Origin: Symsagittifera roscoffensis
Taxonomy: Eukaryota > Xenacoelomorpha > Acoela > Convolutidae
Direction of reading: 5' to 3'
NCBI RefSeq assembly: GCF_963678635.1
Contig: NC_087065.1
Coordinates: 1,614,001 to 1,678,000 of the forward strand
DNA: 64,000 nt
Below the pieces are notes generated by a model that saw only the letters and a program-made list of their open reading frames with translations, searched no databases and was not told the origin of the DNA. A program made the position numbers and the translations under genes. Positions 12,100 to 25,126 of the stretch are shown piece by piece; position 1 is the first letter of the stretch, and every line of letters starts with the position of its first letter.

Positions 12100-15000
12100 C
12101 AGCTGTGGATAAGCGTTGCTGAGATATAGGTACTGAAACAGTAGAGTGAAGCTAATTCTGTAGACTTTCCACTAGTATATGCAGCCTGCAGCTCTGGTTA
12201 AGCTTTACTGATATAGAGGTACTGACTTGGTCGAGTAAATTGTTTCCGTTGACCTTCCAATTTTATATACAGTCTGCAGCTGTGGATAAGCGTTACTGAG
12301 ACACAGGTTTTGGTACAGTAGGGTAAAGCTGTTCTGCAGCTGATGTTGAGCGTTACTGAGTCGCGTTAATGACCCATTAGATTACAGCTGTTTCCGCTGA
12401 TCTTTCAGTAGTATAAGCAGTCTGCAGCTGCGAATAAGCATTGCTGAGAAAGAGGTACTGACAGAGTAGAGTAAAGCTGATTCCGTTGACCTTCTAATAG
12501 TACATTCAGTATGCAGCTGTGGATAAGCGTTGCTGAGATATAGGTACTGAAACAGTAGAGTGAAGCTAATTCTGTAGACCTTCCACTAGTATATGCAATC
12601 TGCAGCTCTGGTTAAGCTTTACTGAGATAGAGGGACTGACTTGGTGGAGTAAATTGTTTCCGTTGACCTTCCATTTTTATATACAGTCTGCAGCTGTGGA
12701 TAAGCGTTACTGAGACACAGGTTTTGGTACAGTAGGGTAAAGCTGTTCTGCAGCTGATGTTGAGCGTTACTGAGTCGCGTTAATGACTCATTAGATTACA
12801 GCTGTTTCCGCTGATCTTTCAGCAGTATAAGCAGTCTGCAGCTGCGAATAAGCATTGCTGAGAAAGAGGTACTGACAGAGTAGAGTAAAGCTGATTCCGT
12901 TGACCTTCTAATAGTACATTCAGTATGCAGCTGTGGATAAGCGTTGCTGAGATATAGGTACTGAAACAGTAGAGTGAAGCTAATTCTGTAGACCTTCCAC
13001 TAGTATATGCAATCTGCAGCTCTGGTTAAGCTTTACTGAGATAGAGGTACTGACTTGGTGGAGTAAATTGTTTCCGTTGACCTTCCATTTTTATATACAG
13101 TCTGCAGCTGTGGATAAGCGTTACTGAGACACAGGTTTTGGTACAGTAGGGTAAAGCTGTTCTGCAGCTGATGTTGAGCGTTACTGAGTCGCGTTAATGA
13201 CTCATTAGATTACAGCTGTTTCCGCTGATCTTTCAGCAGTATAAGCAGTCTGCAGCTGCGAATAAGCATTGCTGAGAAAGAGGTACTGACAGAGTAGAGT
13301 AAAGCTGATTCCGTTGACCTTCTAATATTACATTCAGTATGCAGCTGTGGATAAGCGTTGCTGAGATATAGGTACTGAAACAGTAGAGTGAAGCTAATTC
13401 TGTAGACCTTCCACTAGTATATGCAATCTGCAGCTCTGGTTAAGCTTTACTGAGATAGAGGTACTGACTTGGTGGAGTAAATTGTTTCCGTTGACCTTCC
13501 ATTTTCATATACAGTCTGCAGTTGTGGATAAGCGTTAATGTGACACAGGTTTTTGTATCGTAGGGTAAAGCTATTCTGCAGCTGAGGTTGAGCGTTACTG
13601 AGTCGAGTTAATGACACATTAGATTACAGCTGTTTCCGCTGATCTTTCAGTAGTATAAGCAGTCTGCAGCTGCTAATAAGCATTACTGAGAAAGAGGTAC
13701 CGACAAAGTAGAGTAAAGCTGATTCTGTTGACCTTCTACTAGTATATGCAGTCTGCAGATATGGACAAGCGTTACTGATATTGAGGTCCTGACACAGTAG
13801 AGTAAAGCTATTTCGTTGACCTTACGCTTGTTTATGCAGTCTGCAGCTGTGGATAAGCGTTACTGAGACACAGGTTTTGGTACAGTAGGGTAAAGCTGTT
13901 CTGCAGCTGATGTTGAGCGTTACTGAGTCGCGTTAATGACTCATTAGATTACAGCTGTTTCCGCTGATCTTTCAGCAGTATAAGCAGTCTGCAGCTGCGA
14001 ATAAGCATTGCTGAGAAAGAGGTACTGACAGAGTAGAGTAAAGCTGATTCCGTTGACCTTCTAATATTACATTCAGTATGCAGCTGTGGATAAGCGTTGC
14101 TGAGATATAGGTACTGAAACAGTAGAGTGAAGCTAATTCTGTAGACCTTCCACTAGTATATGCAATCTGCAGCTCTGGTTAAGCTTTACTGAGATAGAGG
14201 TACTGACTTGGTGGAGTAAATTGTTTCCGTTGACCTTCCATTTTCATATACAGTCTGCAGTTGTGGATAAGCGTTAATGTGACACAGGTTTTTGTATCGT
14301 AGGGTAAAGCTATTCTGCAGCTGAGGTTGAGCGTTACTGAGTCGAGTTAATGACACATTAGATTACAGCTGTTTCCGCTGATCTTTCAGTAGTATAAGCA
14401 GTCTGCAGCTGCTAATAAGCATTACTGAGAAAGAGGTACCGACAAAGTAGAGTAAAGCTGATTCTGTTGACCTTCTACTAGTATATGCAGTCTGCAGATA
14501 TGGACAAGCGTTACTGATATTGAGGTCCTGACACAGTTGAGGAAAGCTGTTTCAGTTGACCTTCCACCAATATATGCAGTATGCAGCTGTGGATAAGCGT
14601 TGCTGAGATATAGGTACTGAAACAGTAGAGTGAAGCTAATTCTGTAAACTTTCCACTAGTATATGCAGTCTGCAGCTCTGGTTAAGCTTTACTGATTTAG
14701 AGGTACCGACTTGGTCGAGTAAATTGTTTCCGTTGACCTTCGATTTTTATATACAGTCTGCAGCTGTTGATAAGCGTTACTGAGACACAGGTTTTGGTAC
14801 AGTAGGGTAAAGCTGTTCTGCAGCTGATGTTGAGCGTTACTGAGTCGAGGTAATGACTCATTAGATTACAGCTGTTTCCGCTGATCTTTCAGTAGTATAA
14901 GCAGTCTGCAGCTGCTAATAAGCATTACTGAGAAAGAGGTACTGACAAAGTAGAGTAAAGTTGATTCTGTTGACCTTCTACTAGTATATGCAGTCTGCAG

Positions 15001-15640
15001 ATATGGACAAGCGTTATTGAAATTGAGGTCCTGACACAGTTGAGTAAAGCTGTTTCAGTTGACCTTCCACCAATATATGCAGTATGCAGCTGTGGATAAG
15101 CGTTGCTGAGATATAGGTACTGAGACAGTAGAGTGAAGCTAATTCTGTAGACTTTCCACTAGTATATGCAGTCTGCAGCTCTGGTTAAGCTTTACTGATA
15201 TAGAGGTACCGACTTGGTCGAGTAAATTGTTTCCGTTGACCTTCGATTTTTATATACAGTCTGCAGCTGTTGATAAGCGTTACTGAGACACAGGTTTTGG
15301 TACAGTAGGGTAAAGCTGTTCTGCAGCTGATGTTGAGCGTTTCTGAGTCGAGGTAATGAATCTTTGGATTACAGCTGTTTCCGCTAATCTTTCAGTAGTG
15401 TAAGCAGTCTGCAGCTGCGAATAAGCATTACTGAGAAAGAGGTACTGACAGAGTAGAGTAAAGCTGATTCCGTTGACCTTCTACTAGTACATTCAGTATG
15501 CAGCTGTGGATAAGCGTTGCTGAGATATAGGTACTGAAACAGTAGAGTGAAGCTAATTCTGTAGACCTTCCACTAGTATATGCAATCTGCAGCTCTGGTT
15601 AAGCTTTACTGAGATAGAGGTACTGACTTGGTGGAGTAAA
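12100..15640. repeat. Higher-order repeat, 414-bp period, in the satellite
   Basis: The variant GAGATATAGGTACTGAAACA occurs at about 12121, 12535, 12949, 13363, 14102, 14605, 15108 (GAGACA variant) and 15521. Spacings are 414, 414, 414, 739, 503, 503 and 413. The units share the same ordered set of monomer variants, including CTCTGGTTAAGCTTTACTGA and GAGTCGCGTTAATGAC, so whole multimers have been copied. Confidence 0.85.
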
Positions 15641-17310
15641 TTGTTTCCGTTGACCTTCCATTTTTCATTTGGGTCTGCAGCTGTGGATAAGCGTTACTGA
15701 GACACAGGTTTTGGTATAGTAGGGTAAAGCTGTTCTGCAGCTGATGTTGAGCGTTAGTGAGTCGAGTTAATGACACATTAGATTACAGCTGTTTCCGCTG
15801 ATCTTTCAGTAGTATAAGCAGTCTGCAGCTGCTAATAAGCATTACTGAGAAAGAGGTACTGACAGAGTAGAGTAAAGCTGATTCCGTTGACCTTCTACTA
15901 GTATATGCAGTCTGCAGATATGGACAAGCGTTACTGAGATTGAGGTCCTGACACAGTAGAGTAAAGCTATTTCGTTGACCTTACGCTTGTTTATGCAGTC
16001 TGCAGCTGTGGATAAGCGTTACAGAGCACAGGTTTTGACACAGTAGGATAAAACTGTTCTGCAGCTGATGTCGAGCGTTAGTGAGCAGAATTACTGACAC
16101 AGTAAATTAAAGCTATTTCGTGGACTTTCCTTTAGTATAAGCAGACTGCAGCTGTAGATAAGCGTTACTGAGATAGAGGTACTGACAGAGTAGAGTAAAG
16201 CTGATTCCGTTGACCTTCTACTTGTATATGCAGTCTGCAGATGTGGATAAAAGTTGCTGAGATAGAGGTCTTGACGCAGTAGAGGAAAGCTGTTTCGTTG
16301 ACCTTCCACTAGTATCGGCAGTCTGCAGCTGTGGATGAACTTTACTGAGAAACAAGCTTCGAAACAGAAGGGTAAAGTTGTTCTGCTGCTGATGTTGAGT
16401 GTTACTGAGTGGAATTATGTGATTATTGACACATTAGATTAAAGCTGTTTCCGCTGACCTTTTAGTGGTATAAATCTGCAGCTGTGAACAAGCATTACTG
16501 AGAAAGAGGCCCCGACAGATTAGAGTAAAGTTGATTTCGTTGACCTTCTACTTGTATATGCAGTATGCAGATGTGGATAAGCGTTGCTGAGACAGAGGTA
16601 CTGACACAGTACAGTAAAGCTGTTTCCGTAGACCTTCCACTAGTATATGCAGTCTGCAGCTGTGGTTAGGCCGTACTGAGATAGAAGTACCGACACAGTA
16701 GAGTAACTCTGTTTCCGTTTACCTTCCCCTAGTATATGGAGTCTGCAGTTGTGGATAAGCGTCACTGAGATAGAGGTACTGACAAAGTAGAGTGAATCGG
16801 TTTCTATTGACCTTCCACTAGTATATGGATTCTGCAGCTGTGGATAAGCGTCACTGAGATAGAGGTACTGACAGAGTAGAGTAAAGCTGATTCCGTTGAC
16901 CTTCTACTTGTATATGCAGTCTGCAGATGTGGATAAAAGTTGCTGAGATAGAGGTCCTGACGCAGTAGAGTAAAGCTGTTTCGTTGACCTTCCACTAGTG
17001 TATGCATTCTGCAGCTGTGGATAAGCGTTGCTGAGATAGAGGTACTGACACAGTACAGTAAAGCTGTTTCCGTAGACCTTCCACTAGTATATGCAGTCTG
17101 CAGCTGTGGTTAGGCCTTACTGAGATAGAAGTACCGACACAGTAGAGTAACTCTGTTTCCGTTTACCTTCCCCTAGTATATGGAGTCTGCAGTTGTGGAT
17201 AAGCGTCACTAAGATAGAGGTACTGTTAAAGTAGAGTGAAGCGGTTTCTATTGACCTTCCACTAGTATACGCAGTCTGCAGCTGTGGATAACCGTTACTG
17301 AGATACCATT

Positions 17311-17470
17311 ACGTGGTTGTGTGCAGAATTTTTAACAAAAAGCTATTTGGAGCTGTTTCAGGTTAAAGCGAGGGCGCACTGTTTATTCTGACAGCGCCGA
17401 GTACATCGCGGACGATCTATCATTGCGGCGCGGACTCCAGATTACGGCGCGGGCGAGCTCTTAATTCAAC
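17311..17470. other. Unique GC-richer bridge between arrays
   Basis: About 150 bp of unique sequence, locally GC-rich (GCGCGGACTCC, CGGCGCGGGCGAGC), separates the 88-bp satellite from the ATCC-type array. No gene is seen. Confidence 0.5.
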
Positions 17471-18890
17471 CATTGATCCATCCAGCCAACCATATAGCAG
17501 CAACCAATCTGCTCATCGTCCATCCTTTCAGCTACCAAACATCTCTTCTTCCATCCATCGGTCCATTCATCCACAAATCAATCAATCCGATCAATCATGC
17601 ATGCAAGTGGCGTCAAAATATCCATTCATCTTTTAACCAGTCAGTCATCCATCCAATTATCCGACGAGCCATCATTTCATTCACTGATCTACCCATCTAT
17701 TCATACAGCAGCAATCTCTGTTTTCATCGTCCATTTTGTCACCCAGCCATCCCTAAAGCTAATTATTCAATCAGTCATCCATCCAAGTGGCATCTATATC
17801 CATCCATCTGACTAACCATCATCCATTCATTTATCCGAAGAGCGTTTTGTCTAATCAACCATCCGTCCATGCAACAAGCCATCCATCCAACAAACCTGTC
17901 TGTGTAACCAAGTCCGCCTACAAACTATCCGTTCATCAAGCAATCCATCGGTCTAGCTATGCAACCAGACGCCCTGTCATCGGCTTTTATCTCGTCCACC
18001 AAGCTATCCATCCATTCAGGTACCTATAAATCTAGTTGCCGATCTATCCAGCCGTTTAATTAGCCGTTCAACCTTACTTGGTTCAACCCTGCCAAGTATC
18101 CATTCTGACAACCATCAACCTAGCAATCTAGCCATTTATGCCACTGCCTATCCATCTTTTCATTCGGAATGTTATCCATCCCTCGAGCCATTTATCTGGC
18201 TGTACTGCATCTCTCCATATAGGCATCCACTATCTATCCAGTCGTCTATCCAGCCAGCTATCCATCCAAACATCCGTCTAGCCATAATTCCATCCTGTCG
18301 ATTCATCCAGACCTTCACGTCAAATAACTGTTCAGTCATTTATCAAGTAAATCCAGCCGAGCCTTTATCCATCCTGCAATCCATCCATCCAACGAAGCAG
18401 CCGTTTAATCAACAGCGCATCCAGCGAGCCAACCATCCATCTAGCTGTGCATCGTCTAGACGACCAATGTTCATCCAGCAAGTTATCCGTCCAAACATTC
18501 TTTTAATAAGTGTTATATCAATCTTTGATCAACACAACGATTCAGCCATCCACCCAACTACCGATTCAGTTATTTATCTAGCCAACCATCCATCCATCAA
18601 ACCATTCATTCATCAAGCCATCCATTCATCAAGCCGCCCTTCATTCATCTTTTGTCTATACGTATATGTAGCCATATCATCTAATCAAACAGTTAACCAT
18701 CAGTCTGATCGATCCTGCTATACGGCTACCTGGCCATCTATTCAATCAATTATCCATTCAACTCTTCATCTCTTCAGCCATTCATTCAACCAATCAGCTT
18801 TTGAGTCAATCAGCCATTCATTAATCTGTCCAATCACACAGCCATCGATCTGTTCGCCAAAATTTCCAACCAAGCTATCAATCAAATTTT
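17471..18890 (+). repeat. Degenerate ATCC/CATC tetranucleotide array
   Basis: About 1.4 kb is dominated by ATCCATCC, CATTCATC and AGCCATCC words. The purine/pyrimidine bias is strong and no unit longer than four bases stays in register. Open frames here (Ile/His/Pro/Ser-rich peptides) are by-products of the repeat. Confidence 0.88.
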
Positions 18891-19140
18891 AAACTTTTAT
18901 TCTGATGAAATAAAGGTGTCTCTACACACAGATATAGCAGTTCGTAAACATAATCGACTTAATTTCTGAAGTTTTATAGAATCTATCTTTACTAGCGTAC
19001 TTTGGTTCAGGTACCTTCCAGGGTTATAATTATCTTTTGGCTACTTTAAACTCTAATCTTTTCAACAGCTAATCGATCAATGGGATTGTGTATTTAGAAT
19101 TCTAGGATGCGTGTAGGTTTTATTTTAGAAGGATATGCCC
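18891..19140. other. Short spacer between tetranucleotide arrays
   Basis: AT-rich unique sequence with no gene seen. Confidence 0.4.
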
Positions 19141-20265
19141 CGTTGAAAATTAGGTATCGGTAAGAAAAATAAAATGAATTTAGATTAAAATTGGTAGAAA
19201 AAAAATAAATTAAATTAAAGTATAAGTAGGTGAGCAACTAAGAGTAGAAAAAAATATAGGAAGAAAGCTTAAGTGCAGTTAGACACATAGTTTTAACATG
19301 AAAAAATTTTAAAAAAAGTTTGTAATTAACGAAAATTTAAAGCAATTTCAACAAAACTAGATTGGGGTAATAATGAGAAGGTCAAGTAAATTAAACTAAG
19401 TTAAAGTAAAACTATGCGAAATAAGGTTAAATCAAGTTGGAGTAAGTTAAGTAGTTTTTTGTGTAAGTATTGACAAAAAAAAACTAAAAAAAAAAATTGA
19501 AGTTAATTAAAGTAAGATAAAGTAAAGCAATGTAAAGCACAGCAAAGTGAAGGAAAAAAATTTAAACAAGTTAGTTAAATAAAAAAGTAAATTAAATAAC
19601 GGAAATAAGCAAAAGTAATGTGAAGTGAAGAAGTTCAGTAAAAAAGTGATTATTTTTGTAAATCAAAAATAAAGTTACGTATTTTATCCTAAGCTAAAGC
19701 AGACTTTAAAAAAAGGAATCAAAAAAGGTAATCAAGTAAGTAACTGGTTAAAATTGTAGATAATTAATTAAGTGACAAGTTATTAAGTAAGAAAACAATT
19801 AAGTAAAAAAAGTAAGTACGTGAGTGAGCAAGTAAAAAAGTAAGTAAGTCAGTGAGTAGTAAGAAAGTAAGTAAGTAGCAAAGAAGTAAGTAAGTCAGTA
19901 AACAAGTAAGTAAGTATGTAGGTAAGAAAGTAAATACGTTAGTGAATGAGGTGAAAGTAAAGTAAGTTAAATTAAAGTAGGCTGAGGGAAAAGTTGAAGT
20001 AAGGTGCTGGTAAATTAAACTAAAGGTTAAGTAAAATAAAACAAAGCAAAAAAAATTAAACTGAAGAAAAAAGAAGTAAGCTTATGTAAAAAAGTAATCT
20101 TGGCATAATTATTTGTATAGATATTTTGAAAAAACTCTATTTAAGTATGGGAATATGTAAGTAAGTCGTGAGCAAGTAAATAGGTAAGTAAAAAGTAAGA
20201 TGGTAAGAGTGTAAGTAGGTAGGAAAATAAGTAAGGAGTTTTGTATGTAGGTACGTGAGTAAATC

Positions 20266-20327
<62 letters not shown>

Positions 20328-20328
20328 G

Positions 20329-20375
<47 letters not shown>

Positions 20376-21090
20376 AAAGGAAGTAATTAAAAAAGAGGTA
20401 AAGTGAGTAAGTTAATAATTAAGTAAGTGAGTAACTAAGTAAGTAGGTAACGAATAAGTAGTAACAAAATAATTAAATAAGTGAATAATGAACTAAGGCA
20501 GTCAGTAAACGAGTTTCTGAGTTGTTAAAATAAACGGAGGTAATGAAAAGTATGGAGAAGTAAAGTAAAGTAAAGAAAGTAACGTAAAGTGTAAAAAAAA
20601 ATCAAGGTAAAAATTAGTAAGTGATGTAGAGTGAAATTGAGTCATCTCAAAAAAATGTTAAAAAGAAGTAAAGTTAGGCAAAAAAAAGTAATGTATACAT
20701 GATGTTTTGTCTCTCTGTAAGTATGTAACTATGTTTGTAAGATTGTATGAAGGCATGTAAATTGTATGTATGTAAGTATGTAAAAATGTAATTAATGCAG
20801 TAATTTAATTAAATAGTCCTTTTGAACGTAGGTAGGCTTAAGTTAAGTAATGTAAAGTAAATTAAGTCAATTAAACAAGTAAAAGTAGAGTAACACAAAA
20901 TAAAGTACAGTAAACCAAGAAAGTAATCAACTAAGTTTAAAAAAAGCGAAGTGAGCTTGAATTAAAAGTAAGTAAAACATTAACGATAAAAATTAAGAAG
21001 AACAAAGTAAACTAAGTAAAACAAAGAAGAATTACGTAAGCAAAAACAATAACTAAAGAGTGAGTGAGAAAGTAAAAAATAAGTACGAAA
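19141..21090 (+). repeat. Degenerate AAGT/TAAG array with pure core
   Basis: About 1.9 kb is rich in AAGTAAGT, AAAGTAAA and GTAAGTAA words. It includes a nearly pure (AAGT)n tract at about 20262-20375 interrupted by only one or two substitutions. A GTATGTAA variant occurs at 20.7 kb. Almost no C is present on this strand. Confidence 0.9.
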
Positions 21091-21099
21091 AAACCTTCC

Positions 21100-21265
21100 T
21101 TGATGAACAATACGCAGGCAAACAAGCAAGTCAGCTGGATATCATTGACTACTAGCGGCTCGAATCAACGCTACCCAACCCGTGAATTTTTTGTCAAGGC
21201 CACCAACTACAATGAGACTGCCGAAAAGTTGCTGATAGGCTCAAAACTTCAAGTACTATTCTAGC
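21100..21265 (+). pseudogene. Short coding-like relic, unrecognised
   Basis: Between the AAGT array and AT-rich DNA is a segment with balanced base use. One frame gives about 20 coding-like residues (starts TFLDEQYAGKQ) to a TAG. Another frame then gives about 40 residues, including TREFFVKATNYNE, to a stop. This looks like a single frameshifted fragment of an old gene or transposase, but I do not recognise the family. Confidence 0.25.
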
Positions 21266-24200
21266 GAGATGAGATATAATTTTATTCGAGATTGATGGTT
21301 TATGAACAGATAGTGGTGTTCAAATAACAGAGCTTGAGATTATCAGTGTTTAAAAGATAATTGCATTACATTGTGCAGTAAAATATTCAATGATAGACTT
21401 TTGAATTTTCCAACTTAATGGCAAAACAGAAAATTATCCCTTGTCAAATGGCCCAGAAAACTGATGTTGTAGTTTCAAAGCGACATATAGCAGTTTGTTG
21501 AACACTCTTGATAGTTTCATGTATTAGTCTGGCTGCATCGTCCAAAATATCGTGCAATCGTAAAAATTTCAAGTATGTTTCCAAGGAACAGTCGTTCAAG
21601 TATGTTTCCAAGGAACAGTTTTTGATATCAGTTAAGCCGCCCTAAGGTCTCAACTCAATTAAAACGATCTGGTTAAGGTTACTATAAACAAAAAAAAACA
21701 AACAGCCAGAAAAAGTTTCCTCAGTAAGAACTGTCATTAAAATTTTGTCTTAAGAGACGTATACAATTCTTAAACTATTTCTAAATCAAATGGGGTAGTT
21801 ATGTTTTTTCCAACACCTCTCCAACCTATCAAGTTTCAGCTATTGGAGATAAACGGTACCAATAAGATATTTTTAGACTCGTCTAGATTTCAGTGGTAAC
21901 CACATTTTTTCTTGTTTTTCTAAAATTGGGCGAAGTTTTAACAAAAAGCTTGATGTTTTTTCCGTCTTTCTTTCCCACTTCCTTTTGTCTTTTTAATTTT
22001 ACTATCTTCCTTTCATCTCTCGAATAACGCGATATAGCGTTCCTCCAATTTGCAACTTTTGCGAGGTTGAAAACCCCCTAAATTGTAAAAGTTAAATATC
22101 AGTATCTTCAGTACCCCAAGTTCCATCATTTTTCAGTTTTTTTAATCACTTGCTATAAACTTGCCCAGAAACGGCCGCCGCATTTTGAGAGTGTGTCTAA
22201 ATTACTGCTTTTTCACCATAAAATATAACACATGATGAAGAAATGCCAACAGTTAAACTTAGCTGCCAAAATGGCCGGCGAGTATTTGTAAAATACCATA
22301 ATACCAAGTCAATTCACCAAGAAATTCCAATTAGCCCGAAAAAAATTTAACAATTAAAATGATTCATTCAAATAACCACAACAATAAATAGGACCCCAAA
22401 AATTGGATGGGGGAGAATTATGTATCGTGTCCATTGTTATTAAGCTAAGTTTAGCAAGATCCAAATTAGCGGGTCTTCTGCTAGTTGTGAGGAACATTTC
22501 TTTCGTTACAAAATTTTAGAGTGAGGTTACTCCAAAAAATCAAAGATCTTTTTCCTAGGATTTTGGTTTACATGAGGACCCTTCCCCTTAGGAAGGACCC
22601 CCTCCCTTAGGATCTGGGACACGATACAATACTACTAATACTGCATATTTTGCTGTTTCACAATTCGATAGTTCCGCACTAAGGAGAAAAAACCACCAAA
22701 ACGTTTGCTGAGAAGCTCAAGTTAGGCTTGTTTCCTAATTTGATCTCTCAATTTGTTGCTCCTGTACCAAAACCATATTTTATGTTTATGTCACAACCCT
22801 TCATATCAAATCTAGAATGCAAGCAATAATTAAATTTGAGATTTTTGAGAGTCGAAGAGGATCTACGAAAATCAATGCAGCCTGTCTAATTGTACTGCGT
22901 TTTTTTATTTGCCCACATTCTAGATTGAGTAAATTTATTGAGCAAATTTCTCTTGTCGCGACTCGAGGAAGTTTTCTAAATAATTTTTCGCGTGATACCT
23001 GAATCGCAGCCAAATAGGTCAGGTTGTGGTGAATTATCAAGCTAGAGGTCAAGTGAGAGCTCGTCCTCACGCGCTATCATTCCCATGGTAGGGGATCGAT
23101 TACTCGATCTGACGATCTCAAAGTTCCTTTATGCTTAAATGACTTAGATAACAGAAAAATGCTCAACTTGTATAATTATATTACAGGTTTTAATTGAAAA
23201 TCTTGAGCGAATTTTCACTTGCGTTCAGCCTAATTTTTCGCAATTTTGTCAATCGTGAGTTTCATAGTGATCAGTTATCCAGTACTGCAAATAATAATTA
23301 CTGGTAGATTGATGGGTTTTTTTACAGTCCCCACTACCCTTTTTTCAGAAATTCAATCAATAAAATCAAAATTAGATTGTTTTTGATGTTCTAAACTGCA
23401 ATAGACCGTGTCAGCGTGAACAAATGAACCCATGGCCTATGAAAGATTTTTTAAGCAAAAGTTAACGTTGTAGTTTTACGAGGGGGTTGAGAAACTGGAA
23501 AAGAGCTGATTGATGGATTTGAGATATCTACGTCTGATCTATGTAACAAATTTGTGCGTTTAAAACTGCCGCTAAAAAGCTGGCGATGTTTTCATTTACC
23601 AAGATTGGAGGCATCAGTCAACAAAGACATTAGAGGCGAGCGACATAAAATTTTTTATCATTTTTCGAACTGTCATGTCTAATCGGAACGAGAACCTGCT
23701 TGTCTTACAACTGCAATTTAAAAAAAAACACAAATTGTGGTGTGGTGATTAATCTGCATGAAACAAAAAGCGCCGAAACCTAATTTGGATTTTCCTATGT
23801 AAATATGGGCTGTCAATAAATTGTTTACGTGCGTTGAATATAGTTTTACAGAGTAAAAAGCTCATAATTAATATTTGCCCAGTTCTGACAACAGAAGAAT
23901 CAATCAAGGGGTCAAATTGAAATATATTTTTTGATAAGTATATTGAATGACTTGTTGATAACCCAAACTTACAACTCTGCTGCTGAAAAACTTATATGAA
24001 AAGTGGACGGAGTGAAAGCGATTTATGAGATATAACAAATATGCAGTTTTAGGCGATAAACTCGCCTGGTCTTCATCGACTTGTCTTGTCTTAAGCAGCT
24101 CAAGATTTTCTGATTGACAAATCAGCAGTATAAAGGAACCAGTTATATATTTTGGCAGAAAACTCGAGTAAGCAGCTTTTTAATGCGGAATTTTAAGCGA

Positions 24201-24340
24201 ACTCAATATTCGTGGATGAGTAGAAATGTTTAGGGTTTTTAAAAAATTTCAGTTTTCCTTAATACTAGTTGTAAACAAATATGTTAACGATTGCCACCTA
24301 TTGCATAAAAAAGGCAAAAAAATGCACTAGAAAATATTTA
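21266..24340. other. Intergenic stretch without supported genes
   Basis: AT-rich with no exon pair or domain seen. ATCGTGTCC (about 22426) and GGACACGAT (about 22617) form a short inverted pair around a GGGGG/CCCTCCC-containing segment, possibly edges of a small old element; this is not secure. Confidence 0.45.
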
Positions 24341-24344
24341 AAGT

Positions 24345-25126
24345 CTTGTAGGTAAAGTGAAAATTATATTGAAAGTGAAAAAACATTTTTGAGATTTTTT
24401 GAAAATCATTCCCCACACGCTATGAAAGTATAAAGTGATAATTTTTCAAATAGCAAAGTACAAAATAGACACAAAGGTTGCCTTATTTCATTTTGGAACA
24501 TTTTGTAAGACGGATATAATCTTCGTCATAGCACGAAATATAAAGGGCCTTAATCATCCTAAACTTTGACCAAACTGGCAATCTTTAACACTCCATAAAT
24601 TTACAAACAGATAAAGATAACATTATCTTTCGAACAAAAAAAATGGCTAGTGAAAAAATCGAGGCTTGTCTGGAGAAAAAACTACCCTAATCACAAATAT
24701 TCCGAAACTTTCTTCAAAAGTCGGTTAATGTTCAACGACGGATTCTAGTCCGATTTTCGAAGAAAATGGTGGAGTATGTTTGCTCGTCTTTTTTTTCTCC
24801 AGAAGACTTTTGACAGTACTTTTGACAGTATTTCTATACCATTCAAACTGTTTTGTTGTCTTAAGCTCAAATTTAAAAAATATTATAAATGTGACCTTGT
24901 TTCAATAATTTAGGGGTTTAAAAATTGCCAATTAAGTAACGCACGATACATTTCGCGTAGAGAAAGTAATTTTTTTTAAAGTATATCAAATAGTTTTCAA
25001 AATTTCAGTTATTTGTGTTTCATTTGGTTTTATAAAATAATGAATTTTTTAAAGCAAAAACTGCTCCAAATACCTTTAAAGGCTGACAGAACATTCAGTG
25101 CTTTGACCTGATACGAGCAGTTTTTA
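24345..25126. repeat. Inverted pair of degenerate family 1 repeats
   Basis: A forward-oriented degenerate copy (24345-24730, with TTTTGAGATTTTTTGAAAATCATTC-type and AAAGTCGG ends) is followed by a reverse-oriented copy ending CCTGATACGAGCAG at about 25126. The two lie head to head around about 24730. Both are heavily diverged from the 4-6 kb array. Confidence 0.6.

Larger units (their letters stand above)
9117..17310. repeat. 8.2-kb satellite array, 88-89 bp monomer
   Basis: The array is built from variants of a unit containing GTCTGCAGCTGTGGATAAGC, GTTACTGAGATAGAGGTACT, AGTAAAGCTG and GTTGACCTTCCACTAG. Adjacent full monomers measured at 11769, 11858 and 11946 are 89 and 88 bp apart. Shortened units reading TTCTGCAGCTGATGTTGAGC are interspersed. 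About 90 units fit. Minus-strand open frames of up to 185 codons, with repeats such as SCRLHNLVEGQRNSF, come from the repeat and are not credible genes. Variants are mixed, and local blocks are copied (see the higher-order repeats). Confidence 0.95.

Noticed and set aside
9117-17310. CRISPR-like array
   Set aside because: Units are contiguous variants of one monomer without unique spacers of constant size, and the context is animal DNA.
17473-18892. Plus-strand open frames rich in Ile, His, Pro and Ser
   Set aside because: By-products of ATCC-type low-complexity sequence.
22801-23070. Overlapping frames of 89 (minus) and 61 (plus) codons
   Set aside because: Same stretch open on both strands, with no splice sites, domain or compositional difference from the surroundings.
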